Positions 12,939-27,288 of a DNA stretch of 64,000 nt are shown here, in pieces. The translations under genes were made by a program, and so were the position numbers. The stretch is from the NCBI RefSeq assembly GCF_041296385.1, contig NC_091014.1, positions 53,338,078-53,402,077 of the forward strand, written 5' to 3'. Source of the stretch: Aphelocoma coerulescens (taxonomy: Eukaryota > Chordata > Aves > Passeriformes > Corvidae). The notes under the pieces are model-generated. The model did no database searches, was not told the origin of the DNA, and saw nothing but the letters and a program-made list of their open reading frames with translations. Position 1 is the first letter of the stretch. Every line of letters starts with the position of its first letter.

Positions 12939-15900
12939 TACTAGAAATAGAGAGATTTTAAAATATTTTAAAATTATTATCATTTTTTAAATGTTAGAAC
13001 TTGTATTTTGGCAGATTATTATAAATTAGGCTATTGGTCTTGATTTTCTATCCTTATTTTCAGTAAACTTTTTTCTATACATTTTGTTCCTGATTACCAC
13101 TATGGTAGGAAAGCAAGAACTCTAGGAAAAAAGCCAGTGATGAGGAAAGTAATTTTCTTAAATAATGGCTTGTACTGTGGTAGCACTTAGAGACTCCTAT
13201 GAGGTCTTCATTTTGTTATGAGCCGTGATGTAAAAATCAGTCTGAGAAGCATAATTTTGTTTTGTGAGAAGGCAACAGGCAAATCGTGAGGAGAGGAAGG
13301 GAGCAGGTGACACCATTTTGATTAGATTCATGAACAGCAGAATTGTCTGTGGCTGCCTGAACAGTCCTTGCCTGAGTTGCAGCTTACTGGTGAGTACCTA
13401 ATTTCATTTCTAGAAACAAGAACAGTACAAACAAGAATACTTCTTTTTCAGTCAGATTTTCCCCTGCTGACAAAATGGTGGAAAACTAGCATTGCTCTCA
13501 TGTAAAGTCATTCTAGCTTTGCAACTGCAGCCCCCAATGCCACTCTTTCTTGTGCAGTCTAGTAAGTGCCATGTGTATTTCCTTACAAATGCGATCTCAG
13601 AACCTCAGCTATATCCCTTAAGAACACAGAAAAGGTATAGTGCAATTTTTAATAAGCAGCAGCCACCTGAAATTCGTGCAAGCTTCTTAGCTCCAGATAA
13701 AGCTACAGCAGTTAAACCACAGTTAAAACCTCAAAGAGAGAATGGCTGAGAATCAGAGGCGCATCCAAAAAACCTGCAGATTTAATTGACTCTCCTGATA
13801 CTCTGTAAGCAAGGTATGACTACAGTCGTAGGAAACTTAAGTAACCTTTATTTTGTTTTCTAGCTCTTTCTGTTCTTTGAAAACACAATTAATTTTGTTG
13901 CTCGCATTTCCCATGCTGGAGGTTCGCTACCTGCAGTGCATTGCAGTAAAATTCAAGGCTGGCCTCTTTAACAAAACAAAAAATGGGTTATAAATGAAAC
14001 CGTCATATTTCCCTGGGGTAACTTTTGAAACAGATCTAGCAGCTTACTTTTGCCTTTCTCTGGCACCAGCTGCCACCAGAAAGTCTCCAGAACATAAGTT
14101 TCCCTGCCTTAAATTAGCCACAGCAGAGCACTTGAATTTTACTTCCTTTTAAACTGCCCTGCCCTTCAAGAAAACCCACCATGAACACCGGAGACAGCCC
14201 CCAGACATGATACAAAGATGGCACTTTTTGACTGGTTATGACTGGAGACTTCTCTGTCTCTATTTTTTCCCCCAGCATCTTCAGTGATTGCTCTGTAAAA
14301 ACAGCCCCGAGTTTGCCAGTAGGCATCTCTTTGAAGGAGGAATAGCCCTTTAGCATGGGCCTTGGAATAGAGCTGCAGTGAGAAGTCATTCCTTGAGCTG
14401 CATTTAGAGATGCAATTTTTTTCACGTACCAGTACACTAAAGATGTAATTCTGTGTTTGAATATCAGATTTCTACCCACTGCAAGTTGGGGCAAGTGAAA
14501 CCTGCAACCTTTCCTGTAATATTCTGCTCAGACTCAGCACAGATAATTATGGTAGTCAGACCACTAGCATTGTCTTCCAAGCTTTCTCTGAGGAGAGACA
14601 AGTTTAAAGCTGAAAGTACTGCTTTCTTCAAGGTGGGCAGTGACAGTAAGATTTTCTTCATCTCCAAAGTATCCAGAGCAACTTGACTTTTCTCTGACTT
14701 AAGCCAGATTCAGCTACTGAAACTTGTTGTCTAAATAAACTCACTGTCCTACCAGTCTCCTTGACATAGTTATGCTCTGGGGTTTTTTTCTTCTTTTAAA
14801 AGTTGTTGTGGATTTGTTAAAAATTTTGGCTTTATTGGAACATCAGTGAGATTTGAGTATGCAATTTTTTCTTAATTAATTTTCCCAGCCCATGAGACAT
14901 GAAGGATGCTTGAAGATGACAAGCATCAAATTCATTGACTCTTGTCTAAGATGCATCCAAGCTTCCCACAGCCTTAGGAGCAAGAAAAAACAACTTTGAG
15001 ACACTCAAGCCCTAACTAGCAGGCTGTACTGCAGCAGTGCATCAATAAGAGGACTGCATAAAGCAAAATTATATTGCTTTTAGCTTTTCTATGTCTCCTT
15101 GCTGGCACCCAGCCCATTTCTAAGCTCTGTCACAGCAATTTCTATGAGTTAGTTTTCCTTAATGTCAGAGTAGCAGCTGAGCAATTAATTCTTTTTTATT
15201 TCATTTTGAAAATGAAAAAAAAGTGAGCAGCAAATTCTTCAACTACATTATAGGCAGTTTTTGCAAGCAAAGGAGTCAGATTTAATTTTTTTTAGATAAA
15301 ACAGAATATATTTCTTCTGAGGTAAAGAAAACAAAAAATAAATTATTTTTAAACATTAACTCCCTGACAGTGTAAGTGCAGTGAGCTGCTCTGCAACTTG
15401 TACTATGAAGCATTTAAAATAATTTCCAGGTACCTTTGAGAGACAGAACTGAAAATAACTGTCTAAACAGCCAAATGTTTCCATCCTAGGTGTTGGGACT
15501 AAAGATGCATTTTCAGATCACATCCACAGCACTGTGCTTCTCTGAGAGACTCTCCTCAGTTACACCTTTTGGGGTATAATATAAAAAAGAAGGTCTAAAA
15601 TGACAGTTGAGAAATACTTCACAGCTAAAGACAGAGCTGAGCCTTCCTTTAGTTTTAACAGGTCTGTTAAATGCAGAGATCTGGTCTGCAGAGAGCGTTT
15701 GTTCAGCCTGCTGACTTCCTGTGGGTGTTTGGGGATCTGCAGCAGGGTGCAATGCAGGGTGCCCTCAGCTGTTGCCAGGGCAGGGCGAGTTCACCCAGCC
15801 CAACACTGCGCTGCACAGACGAGCTCATGAGGATGCAGAAGCAGCAGTGCCACATCCAGAGACAGCTGTCTCAGGGCTAAAGAGCCCTGCTCTTTCCATG

Positions 15901-18900
15901 CAACCTCCTGTGCACATCTCTGTCTCTTCTGGCTGTGAGCCAGGCATGAGGAAGCAATTACAACAGTGCATAAAATCCAAATGTGAGATTTGTCTCCGTA
16001 ATCTCTGTCCTTGCTTACTGAATTCTTGCTACGCAAATGGCTGGCCACTGGAACAGACCTGGCTCCTAAGATACATTTGACAACATGGATCATGGCAAGT
16101 CACCACTAGCTAAGGATCTTGCAGTCACAGAAAGATCATTGAACATGGATAAATCCTGTTCTCTCTTTTTTCACACCCAGTGGAAAAGGGCTGGTATTAG
16201 GGTTGCAATTTCCCCCAGCTGTTTCCGCATGCAGAACAAAAGTACTTTCCTTTGTCTCATCCAAACCAAGCTTTTTCAATTAAAAAAACAATTCAAAGTT
16301 CAATTAAACCAAAATATTTTTTTTCCTTGTTCTAGGCATCTTTAACTAAAAATAAAGCAAAGTAAGGGAACGACTATGAACCTTAACAACCATGTTCACT
16401 TAAGCGTTCATGACTACAACACAGTTCACAACATAACTACAGTTATCCCACTTCCCAGATTAGTGCCAGGCAATTAATCCCCAGTTTTTGGCTCAGTGAA
16501 TATTTCAGTGGTCCCATGCAAAGTAGGAAAGTCAAAACAGGAAATTTCTGAAGCGTATTTGTGTGCTAGTCTCATAGAGCCTCTCCCTTACATCTAGGAT
16601 TCCCCTGTGGGTCTGGTAGATCTCCTTGGGTAAGAAAATGATTTTTATTTTTTTGGATGATCCTGGGTGAAAATGGAAAATGCTACTGCCTTCAAATTCC
16701 CTGCCCAGGAAATTCAATGTTAACTCTCGAGTTGTTTTGAAAAGATAAAATGAATTACTGAACAAAAAGTCATCAGAACCTTTATCTCTGTACTCACTAG
16801 ACAACAAGATGTCACCAAAGAGGAAAAGTACCCAGGAACTAACATTTGTAGTTTATACTGTCAGTAAGATTAATTTCATTACCTGTGGGAAAAACAGTTA
16901 TTTATGCCAGCAGGCATCCAGCTTTGTGTTCAAAAGTGAGACTATTGTAAGGAGTAATTTTTATTCCTGGTCATGGATAAGTAAGTTGTGGCAGGCTTCT
17001 CCTGTCCATCACAATACCATCTATGCCTTGTGGTTGGTTTCAGCTGTTGCTCCTCTCTCAGGTCAGAGTGTGTATGACCCATTCTTACCCCTGTAGATCA
17101 TGATCACCGATTTCTGCTTTATTTGAACATGTGGGTGTTCATTTCATTTTAGCACCTGTGATGTGCATAACACCAACCTCCAATTTTAACCACACTTTTA
17201 CGAAGACTGTGCTTCTCTTCAGCTCAAAGAGGTGTGAACAACTGCTTTATCACTTATTGCATCAGAACTGGAGGCTCTTTGTTAGAGTTTCTAACCCCTT
17301 GGCTACTAGAAAGCTTTGCATGGTCAGGTGGCTGCTTCGGGCAGATAATGTGGGCAGAAAGCTACTTAGCAAAGCAGTCCAGGGAGTCTTGCCTTCCACC
17401 CTTGTCTATAAATAAAGACAAATTGGCAATGACTTTTACCTTTTTGTTGACACATCATGTATCACTGGAGAACTTCACTGTATTACAGTGTGGAAGGTTG
17501 CGTTTTCGTTTGTTCAGCCCAAGACAGGTGACTTTGGACACTTCAGAAGCTGCCAGGAGAATTTGCTGAAACCTCATAGCACCTGCAACAACTACAAGGG
17601 CTGTTTGAGCATGGGGCCTGCCTTTGGGGCCCACGTGGGAGCAGCACTCAAGCAGGAGGTGATGGCAACATAGCAGTTCGAGGGAAGGAGGCAACACTGG
17701 GGGAGGTCTTTGCCCAGAGAAGGGAGGGGCCTGCGTGGGCAAGATGGCAGAGTGTTATTTACAACACTTTCACACTCCTGGCTTGTGATAGACAAACAAA
17801 CCTGTGCTTCTCACAAGTGCGGAGCATGTGAATGTACTTGAAAAGAGCATCTGAGACTTCACGTGCAGCGAGAGGCTGAGAGCAGCTGCCCCAAAGCCTG
17901 CTGTGAGAACTCGGTCAGGCTCTGAAACCCTTCTGGTCACAGAGCAGCAGGTCTTACCCAGCTCCTCCTGACGCCTCTGGCTTACAGGAAGACCTTTTCT
18001 ACTGAGAGAGACAAAAGATGCTTTTTCAGAGGGAGCTCCTGCATCCCTTTGAAACAACTTCACATTTTTCCTTTTATTTGCTTCCTGTTCCCAGAAGAGG
18101 ATATTGCTTCAATATCTTCAAGCAATTAGATTTTTTTTTTTTTCCTGATACCACAAAATACACCACTCTCGTGCCTGGTTGTATACCCCACATTCTTTTA
18201 AAAAGGGTAATGCTCACTGCTATAAACACTTTTTTTTTCCTTTGGTTTTACTGCCTATAATTGTTTTCCAGTGTCCCACTTTGCTGGCTGGTGGTCCTGC
18301 CTTTAACTGAAACTGAACACACTTCATTTTGATAGTCCGCTAATCTTTCACTGCAGCACTGTCCACTGAGTCCCAAAGAGATAATAACACTTCTTTTGTT
18401 TTTTGTTTATGCTAAGTACACTTTGCCAAAATTAAATTCCTGCCAAACAACAGAATCTGTAAGAACCACAGGCATTCTTCTAAAGGCAAGGGAGTGTCTT
18501 GGCTTTTTTGTTTGTTTGTTTTTCACAACATAAATATCTTTACATGCGGAGGGTTTTTTTGTGTGGACTCTGCCTCTTCCATTTTCTCCAGTATCTTTTC
18601 TTGCAGCACTTTGAACTTTCTTGAAAGAATGCCCAACCTTTTCTTAGCAATGAGACACTAACTTTATGACTACCTGTTGCACACAAAAAGTGTAGCAGAG
18701 CAGTTTTTGCTGTATAGATGTATGTTTGAACCTGTCTAGGCCTCTCTCTCAAACCAAATAAAATTGACATGTCAAGGACGTGATCCATAAGCTGCTGTAT
18801 GGGCTACCAAACTTCTTCTCTTTCTAACCATTTGTTTTGGCCCTCTGGTATCCTTTTCTTGTCCCTGAAACCTTACTACAGCCTGATTTTTCATGAAGGA

Positions 18901-20090
18901 CATCAAGAAGCAGGCAAAAACATGGATTGCCTTCTCAAACCATTTGCAACCCACCCTCAGATCTCCCAGACTTCCCATCTTTGTACAAATGTAATACCTT
19001 TCAAATTTCTGGTATATGGTTTCATAACTGAGCTTTAGTGTTTGACTTGGAACTATTTAATAGATCTAGTACTTCAAACAGCTGTTATCAGAAAATAAAG
19101 ATCTATTCTGATTGCCTTCCGTTTCTGGCATCCATTCCTTGCAGCAACAAAGTTCTGTTTAAATTCTTTCCAACTGTCTTCTGTAATTCTAGGAAAAGAA
19201 AAGAATAATTGTCTCAGATGAGGCTTTTAATGGTGCCATTTTTCCATTTGGGATATTTTAAAATTTCACTTAACTCCTAGTACTATTGTCACTCAGCTGT
19301 CATTTAATGTCTAATACAGGTCTGCTTCATTGAGTCTCTGATTAGAATTGCATACCCTGAGCTGCTGCACAAGAAAAGTGACCTAATTGTTTCAGGTGGC
19401 TGGGCCAGAGCTTCTTAACTCACTAAAAAAAATCAGGGCTAGAAGGCAGCAGAAAGAATGGCAGAATACTCTGCCATTCCCCCTCTGCTGTCCACATTTT
19501 GAGTCACCCAAAACAAATGCACCGAGCTCTAATACTTGAAGCATTGTGCACTGATTAAAACACACATTTTGTTCTTTTTGAGAAGACTTGCAGAACAACA
19601 AAGTGAGTAGTAGTTAAACTCCTCCAAGCGCCCCTTCCCCTTGTAATCCCCTGCCATGGAAGCTTAAAACTAGATGCCTAAGTATTTATACAGAAGCAGG
19701 AATAAATGGACCATGACTCTTCAAGAGTGGTTGACAGTCGTCAGCTCACCCCTGTGCAGTGTGAATGCCATGGTCACGCTGTCTGGTCATGCAGGTTTCA
19801 GGCTGTGTCCCAGTGCTGAGGATGGTGCAACCTGTAGTGTCCTGCAAAGTCTCGTTCCTTGGATGTTGAGATCACAGCACACCCTGGCTCCTTCCTGCCT
19901 GGGCACAACAAAAGGACTGCACACACTTGTTCTCATCTAACCGTGCATCTGGGGCAGGGGTCTGGGCACACAAAGCAGGGCAAACTGTGCTGTGGAGCCC
20001 ACCTGCCTCAGCTTTGGCAGAAATGCTGAGTTCAAGAACTGCCAGCACTCTTGAAAGCCACAGAGTCTCTTGAAAATCCACAGAAGAATT

Positions 20091-20110
20091 TAGCAACTTG
20101 CAAGTTGCTA
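20091..20110. repeat. Perfect 20-base palindrome
   Basis: The sequence tagcaacttgcaagttgcta equals its own reverse complement, with no loop and no mismatch. The flanking bases do not extend the symmetry. No gene is close by to suggest a function. Confidence 0.9.
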
Positions 20111-22527
20111 GCATTTAATCTTTAATAACCTTGCTATTTTCCCAGTAGGCCTGCTCCCCTGCTTGCAGAAGGTGACAGCTGCTACCTCCCTTTGAGGACA
20201 AAGTTCAGGACAGTCCTCCACAGAAGCTGTAGCCAGCCCTTTGCACACAATCTGTTTTTTTCTTCAGGAATTTTATAGAGCTTCACAGAATTGCAGAAGC
20301 TTGGCTGATGGCACATTTACCTGCTTAACTGTCTCTGCTGTTCTCAAATATCAAAGGAAATGAGTGTTTGGGGGGAGGGAGAAGAAGGAAGATGGAGAAG
20401 AAGAAAGGATGGAGACAAATTAAATGAAGGTGAATAATCAAAGCAGCCTTTCCTGATACCAGATATTCTTTAGGAAAGTTTTGGGTAGGTAGGCCTGTAG
20501 AAACACTACAAAGTACTAGTATAAGAACTGAAGTCCAGCGAAGAACGAGAGCCCCACAAACCACAAAAGAGGAAAAGGATCAGCACCTATGACATTTCTC
20601 AGACAGAACTCTACTTTAAAGAGGTTATATTCTTTCACTTCACAGCAGGTTCACCCCATGTAAGAAAGCCAGAAGGCATCATCTGGCACATATGTATTGT
20701 TACCTAACTGGAAGGCCTTTGGATGTGTTTTCTGCTGCAGCTGGAGCATGCAGGTGCAGAGTGAAAATGTCTACCCAAATTCAAGACGCTTAAAGCTTTT
20801 TTAAAATGTGTAGATTTGTAGTTACTGCATGTCTTTCCATTACTGCAGGGATATTATTGCCTCATCTTTGTGTAAAAGGTGGAAGATAGAGAAAAGAGAG
20901 CATTAAAACCCTGTCTCAAATGAGATGTCTGGTAGGACATTTGCAGTTACTGGTAAAAGACACAACATACCTACCTTTAAATCAGTTCATTAAGCATTTC
21001 AAATTCCCTACTGTATCAACTGTTTAGTACTACAAGCAATTACTACACTGGCCTTTCTATTATCTCTGAGCTCTATTTCTTTCAGCAACATAATTATTGA
21101 AGGCAAGATTTTCTTCACTTGCACATTCTCAAATCAAGAGATAAACTTTTTTTTTTTAATCCCTAGTCATCCTTGCTGGCTCTGCTTTGTAATCTTTAAT
21201 GGGATATGGCATATCAGGCTACTGGACAAATTGCTTACAGAGACAATTCTCTGAAAAAAATCTCGCTTTCTGAAAGCGAGCTCCAGTTAGCAGCGCATGA
21301 AGAACAACACAGTGTGTGCCTATAATGAAAGTAAATCAGCAATCAAGAGGAAACAGCAGTTCAGGTCTGTCCAAACCACAGGTGCAGGGACTCACATGGC
21401 ATCAGCTTGTGCAGCCCAGAATTACATTGCAGCTATTAGAAGAAACTCCACAGGATCATTTGTCATCTCCTGCATGACAAATTGAGCTGTCTCCCCATAC
21501 AGGACAGTTTCTCATCATTCTAAAGAGGCCTTGATTTGAATATAAGCTCTAAGTCACATGTAAATTTGTGCTCAGTACTTCTGTAGCCAGAGCACTCCAC
21601 GAACACCACCGAACTGTGCCGCAGAAGATGCAGCTTTGCTATTGCAGTGGTGCATAAAGTGACATGGGATCTTCTGGGTTTGGAGCTGCCAGTGGAAGGT
21701 CTGAGAAACTCCTTGCATTGGGGTCTTCTGCACATCAGTCATGACAAGCCTGTACCTCTTACAATACCTGCATTGTCTCAGTCAAGAAAAAGTGAGTGAG
21801 AGAACCTAGTAAGGGTGAGGAGCCACATCAACAGACTTCCTACCATTTAAAGGAAAGAAGGAAAATATACTACCATATGCTGTATGGCTCTTGGGTTTCT
21901 GCAGATGGTACCTTCTGTTCCACAGTTGGAAAAAAAAAAGCTTTTACTCAGTTTTTACACAGGTCCTACAAAATTTGCACACATCCCTTGTATGCCAAGT
22001 AGGAGTAGGTATGTTTACTCCTCAATTTACCCCACTTGCTCTTTATTCTCTGTCATGGTGAGACAGCACAATGCTGTGGGGCAGTCTCTGGCTTTATATA
22101 CAGCTCTTTAGTATTTTCATGCAAGCAGCTTCCAATGATTCTTACTCTGGGAGAGTTTTCTGTGCAGGCTAGAAATCTCTGCTACCTTTCCTTCTCCACA
22201 TGGGTCTGAGTTTGCTACCGATCACATTTAAGACCATTTGGTGCCAGCAGCTGACTTCCAGGGCTGCTCAGTGAGTGTGCTGTATCAGTGCGGGATGAGT
22301 GGGTGGAATGTTTTCTACTGTTTTACTTTTTAGGGGAAAATAGAACTAATCCGGTGGTTTTAACAGTCGTGCTGCCACTGGTACGGACACAGTGATGATG
22401 AATAAATTGTTCAGTCTCGACAAGACCTTCATCAGCAACAGCAAGATTGCTCATTAGATTTCACAGCATACACACTTCAACTACATTCCGTGCATCTGTG
22501 GTACTGTCAACTGATTAGGATATTTCT

Positions 22528-22551
22528 TATATATATACACACACACACACC
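22528..22551. repeat. Compound TA/CA microsatellite
   Basis: Five TA units run directly into about seven AC units. Confidence 0.9.
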
Positions 22552-25500
22552 TCTTTGACTTCAAGCTTTGATGTTTGTGGCTTAGTTTATAAACAAACAG
22601 GAGCCTGAATCTTGACATTTTACTTCCCTGCTAATGCATAATACTCTGTACTCTCACTGGAACTTAGTGTGTTGAATTGCTCCATTAAGAACCACTGTAG
22701 AATTGTCAGAATAACTCTTTTGCAAGAGGCTGTGCTCAATCAATTTTACTGGTTGATTTTAGTTTATTATTTCCAAACTGCGATGGGTATTTGTTTTCAT
22801 GCCAAACATTTCTGTAAATCACCTGTCTTACGATGTATTAAAGCATTTACAATTGGATAGTTGGAATTAAAAGGAGTTAGGTAACTAACCAAAAGTTTCC
22901 ATATCACTCCACAGTGCATTACATTAATTAGCAGTAAAATATATTTTGCCTTTTCAGTAATAACAGGTCCCTTCACATATGCAAAGGCAGCCAGTGTTCA
23001 GGGCTAACTGTGAGTGAACAAAGAAACGTGCCATTTTACAAATGCTTTCAGTGAGGGCCTTGGAATTACCTTCTCAAAAGACAGAACAAACATGTGAGGC
23101 ATGAGATCTTCCTTAACACTGAAATATTTTCTCCAAAAAAGGTTTCAAGGCTATTGTCTAGAGGAGCAGCAGAACATATTTTCTTCAGGAAATAATAATA
23201 AAGCATATTCTGTGATCCCGTGAGTGCATAAAAATCTTACAATGAATGTTTTCACCAGGAAAAACCAGCTCTGAATGACTTTCACCTTCTCCTGGGATTC
23301 AGTTGACCTAGTATCTTTAAGCCAGTTACTAGCACATGGCATAAATGCAACTTTATAAGAGAGTTATTTTTCCTGAAGTTTCTGGAGAGCTTCCTTGCTC
23401 TCCTTCTGATATAAAAAAGAATTGAATCAGCTGTTGCCCCTGTTGTCTAACCAGGACTAGCAGACCTGTTTGTTTCACAAGATCACAGGAGGATGAATCA
23501 TGAAGAGATGAGAGGCCTGTGTTCAGAAGCTGCAGATTAATTTGCAGTAATTTCATCATTTCAGCTCAATTCCTAGAGCATTGATCATAAAACCCCACAG
23601 TAGTGACACCATGCAAGTACTTGTTTTTCTCACTCTGAAATACACAAGGAAAATCTTTTTCAGCAAATCAGGCACTGCACTGGAACACCATAATGGCAAT
23701 ACTGGTTCAGCAGCTAATGAAAAATGGCTCATAAAGAGTTATTGTCATACAGATACTGGACTGCAGACCTGTGGAAAGCATCTATTGTGTTGATGAATTG
23801 GGTTAAAGTTTCACATTTTTTTTGCCAAATGCCATTGCAAGAAAGCTTTCTCAAGGTTTTGCTGGTCAGGAACGATTAGCACCAAACAATCCTCTGATCC
23901 TATCAAAAATGATTGTCTGGGAACATCTTAATCCACCATGAATGGATAAAATGTTCTTTGTCTTGATGGTGGCATACTGATACTGCATAATAAAAATCAA
24001 CTTCAATAGTTAGAAAGTCTTTTTTTTAAATGTTCAAATTAGAAAAAACAATGCGTTTTTCAGGAGCATTCTAGCACTCTTGTTTCATAGTTGTGTTTGA
24101 TTTATTTCTTACCATTCTCCCTGAGCTATTGAGAGTTAAAGAAAATTGCTAAGAGATTCCTATCCTCTAAACTGTATTTACAATTTTCCCATGACAAAGA
24201 AACCCTCACTGTCCTCCTGGACATAAATTTTGCACAGTTCTGTCCTGGCTCAAATGTAATGAAGCCATCAGGGTCTTCCTGACTGTAACTAAGTTACAAA
24301 AAGAAAGGTCTCCATTCTCTGTAAACACAGACCATTTAGCAGGAGAATAAGACAGTCTAATCCATGGCAATTTGGTTATCTTAAATATAGCTGTTTTATC
24401 ATATTTTTTTTAAATTCGGTAATATCCCTGGGAGTGCTAAATCATTCTCAACTGTATCAGAATTCACTAAAAAGAGCCTTTTTAGCTGTACTGCCTTGTT
24501 TCAGAAAGAACCAAGAGTATTGGCATGATAAACTACTATTGCCTTCACATCACCCTGCACTTAATTTTTCCAAATTGATTTATCTTGAGAAACTGCAACA
24601 GTTACCCAAACGCGATGTTTCCTGTATTGTTATGGATTGCCAAGGCATGTTGGAGAGATGTGTCCCACTGCTGCACTATATTATTTTTTGTTTTTCTTTT
24701 ACTTACCTCTTTCATCAATATTACTACTTCTAGGTAACTTTTTGGCAACAAGGCTCTTTAGACTATACAGCAGTCTGAATACAATTCAAGCCTTTCCAAC
24801 CTTGTTGAACTGCACCATAACTGACAAGACTTTCATAATTTCATTTATTAGGCAAGGAGATGGCCATCAAGTAATTTATCTAGCTAAGCTAGAAAATTCA
24901 CTCTCCTAAATTTCTGAACAGAGAGGTTTATTGCAATATTTCTGATGTCAGTCAATAGTATTCATTCGCCTCCCTCTTTTTAATAAAATTGCACAAAATT
25001 CTCTATTGATAGCACTGGAGTTGGAATAAGGCAATAATATATGGGGAGCAATGATTCATTTTCATCTCATTTAGTATATTTTACTTTCCCCCTATGGGGT
25101 CAGCGTCTCTCTGGCTGGAAGTCTGTCATACAGTTTTATTCCCCTCACGCATTTCACACCACATAAACATCTACAGTGATCTTAACGTGCCTCATTAGAG
25201 AAGACCAAGGAAGAGACTTGGGTCACTCACAAGGCCACCTGGGTTCACTTAGTATTAAGAAACCAGTCCTTAACAGTCACTGTGTGTAGGGGGAAGGGAG
25301 TGACATCATTATAATATAGTACAGTACCATATGGTTTATCAGCTGGTCAGGCTTTATCCTCTGATCACCCCGCTCATGATTCAACAACATTTTTTTTTTA
25401 AATTTCAGAATGACCGTATCAGTGAGGAAACAAGACTCTTCTGAGTTTAATACCTTAGAATGCAGAGCCCATTCTGATTGCATAGAATAAGCATAAATTT

Positions 25501-27000
25501 AAGATTATAGCCATGTAAACTCAACATCCTGATTAGTTAAGATAGTCTAGCAGTAAATATTTACAGATGAGACACCTTCTCTCCCCATTTAAGTACATCA
25601 GAAGAACCGTCCCTATGAATTGCAATATCAAACCTCATTTTTCTTAGATAATCCAGCACGAGAAAAACAAAAGAGAAAATCTTTTTGATTCTTGATGTTC
25701 TATTAATGGAAAATAAACCCAGATTTAGCAATTTATGTGCAATTTGCTATAGTGATTGCAAGTTGCTGTTCAACTCAGTTTCCCTTAAATTATTCTAAGA
25801 ACTACTTTAGTAGTTTTCCCCCAGTCTTGGTATGGCACAGCTGGAGCAGATGCTTGCTGTGGGAATCTCAAATCTCCCTCCTCCAGAAATACAAAGGAAT
25901 TCAACAAGATCTTCAGCTAAGATTCTTTAAAAAAGTAACCTGCCATGGCATAACGGTCCTCAAATGATCATGTCACAGGCAAAAGAGAGGGGAAAAAAGG
26001 GTTTTTTTTAGTAGAAAGTGGTCACCAAAAAAAGTCCTTTTGGAATCTGCACTGGGATACATACACTCATCATATACAGAAATGATCTAGGAAAAAACCA
26101 TATCATGTAATGACAGACTTTTCTGAGAAGCATAAATAAATCAGATTATTAAAGGCAAAGATTTACCAGAAAGAACTGCCAAAATACTGAACAGAAGTGT
26201 TATAAAAAGGCAGAGAGGGTACAGTGTAGGTAAAGCACCCTCCATGAAGAAAACCAACAACTTTACACACACTGTGAGTAGTTTTGAGATGACAATCACT
26301 CCTTTGAAGGAAGTGCTTAGCATGGTAAGAGAACTGTGAAAACATCAGTTCATTGCTCATCAGTGGCCAGAAAGCAAATTTAATGGCATGACCAATAAGG
26401 AAAGGAATAGAGACCAAAGGGGATCATCATTATGCACCTGTACACGTTCATGGTGTGTCCACCTTCTGAATATGGCATCGTGTTCTGATGTGTCATTCCC
26501 CTCACCCTAAACTATCCCCAGAATCATCTAACAGAACTGTGAAAGCTAGAGATGGGCACCAGACTCCTAAAAATCACAAGTAAAATAGTAAGTAAGGAAT
26601 GACTTGAGTACAAAAGCAAACAAGGGTGACATTAATAAAAAGCCCCAAGGGTAGCCCTTTCAGTAAGGCATAGATGATCTGTGGAACTCCTTGCCAAAGC
26701 ATGTTATAAACCAGAAGTTTATCTAGATGCAAAAAGTGACTGACCACATGTGTGAGAAATAATCTATTCAGTATCACCCTATCTAAAAGCACCACCTGTA
26801 TCTGAGAAAGTCCCTGAGCAGTAATGGGGCTAGCTGGTCATCTGGTTTGTCAGGTCAGATGTTCTTCTGGCACAATCCCATTTGTAGATTACATCAAAAT
26901 ACATGATCATTTTTATGTTGAGCCACTTACACTCTGACCCACACTACTAAAACATCCCCCACACCCCATCTGTGACACATTCCCTTTCTGTGACAGTATT

Positions 27001-27288
27001 TGCATTTGCTGCCTTGCAGGTGCCACTTCCTGCCCTTCAGAGACAAACCAAACTACTTCTCAAGCAGTGGGCTTAAACAGAAAAGGAGATAATATTGCCT
27101 CAAACCCAGCTTCTTATGTCACCCTGAATCCCCCTTCCAAGAAACAGTTAGCAAGCAAAAGAAAGAGACACAATCCATCTCGCTCCATCCCTGATTGCCA
27201 GTGCCAAAAGATGTCACGATTTCCATCAAAACCAGAAGTCAGGGATCTTTTTCCACACAGCAGCAAAGCCTCTGTGAAGAGCATCTAG
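27001..27288 (+). other. Weak candidate coding exon of unknown gene
   Basis: After a plausible acceptor (tgctgccttgcag ending at 27020) an open frame runs to a TAG stop at 27286-27288, about 89 codons. It reads ATSCPSETNQTTSQAVG and further on KKQLASKRKRHNPSRSIPD and SRFPSKPEVRDLFPHSS. The composition (serine, lysine, arginine, proline; a KRKR basic cluster; some CpG codons) resembles the disordered tail of a real protein more than most open frames in this window. I do not recognise it. In mammals the gene beyond the CACNA1I 3' end is ENTHD1, convergent with it, which would be on the plus strand, but I see no ENTH-domain sequence and cannot match this frame to that protein. It may well be chance. 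Confidence 0.15.

Larger units (their letters stand above)
11031..26990. other. 16 kb of AT-rich non-coding DNA
   Basis: I found no gene, RNA gene or known mobile element. Small-scale structure includes a 16-base imperfect tandem duplication (12907-12938), a T-run at 18130-18143, a perfect 20-base palindrome (20091-20110), a 9-base-arm hairpin (21262-21280) and a TA/CA microsatellite (22528-22551). Open frames reach about 126 codons (14114-14494, minus) but read like chance translation and lack plausible splice context. Confidence 0.55.

Noticed and set aside
14114..14494. 126-codon minus-strand frame
   Set aside because: No recognisable domain, and an overlapping frame on the other strand; taken as chance.
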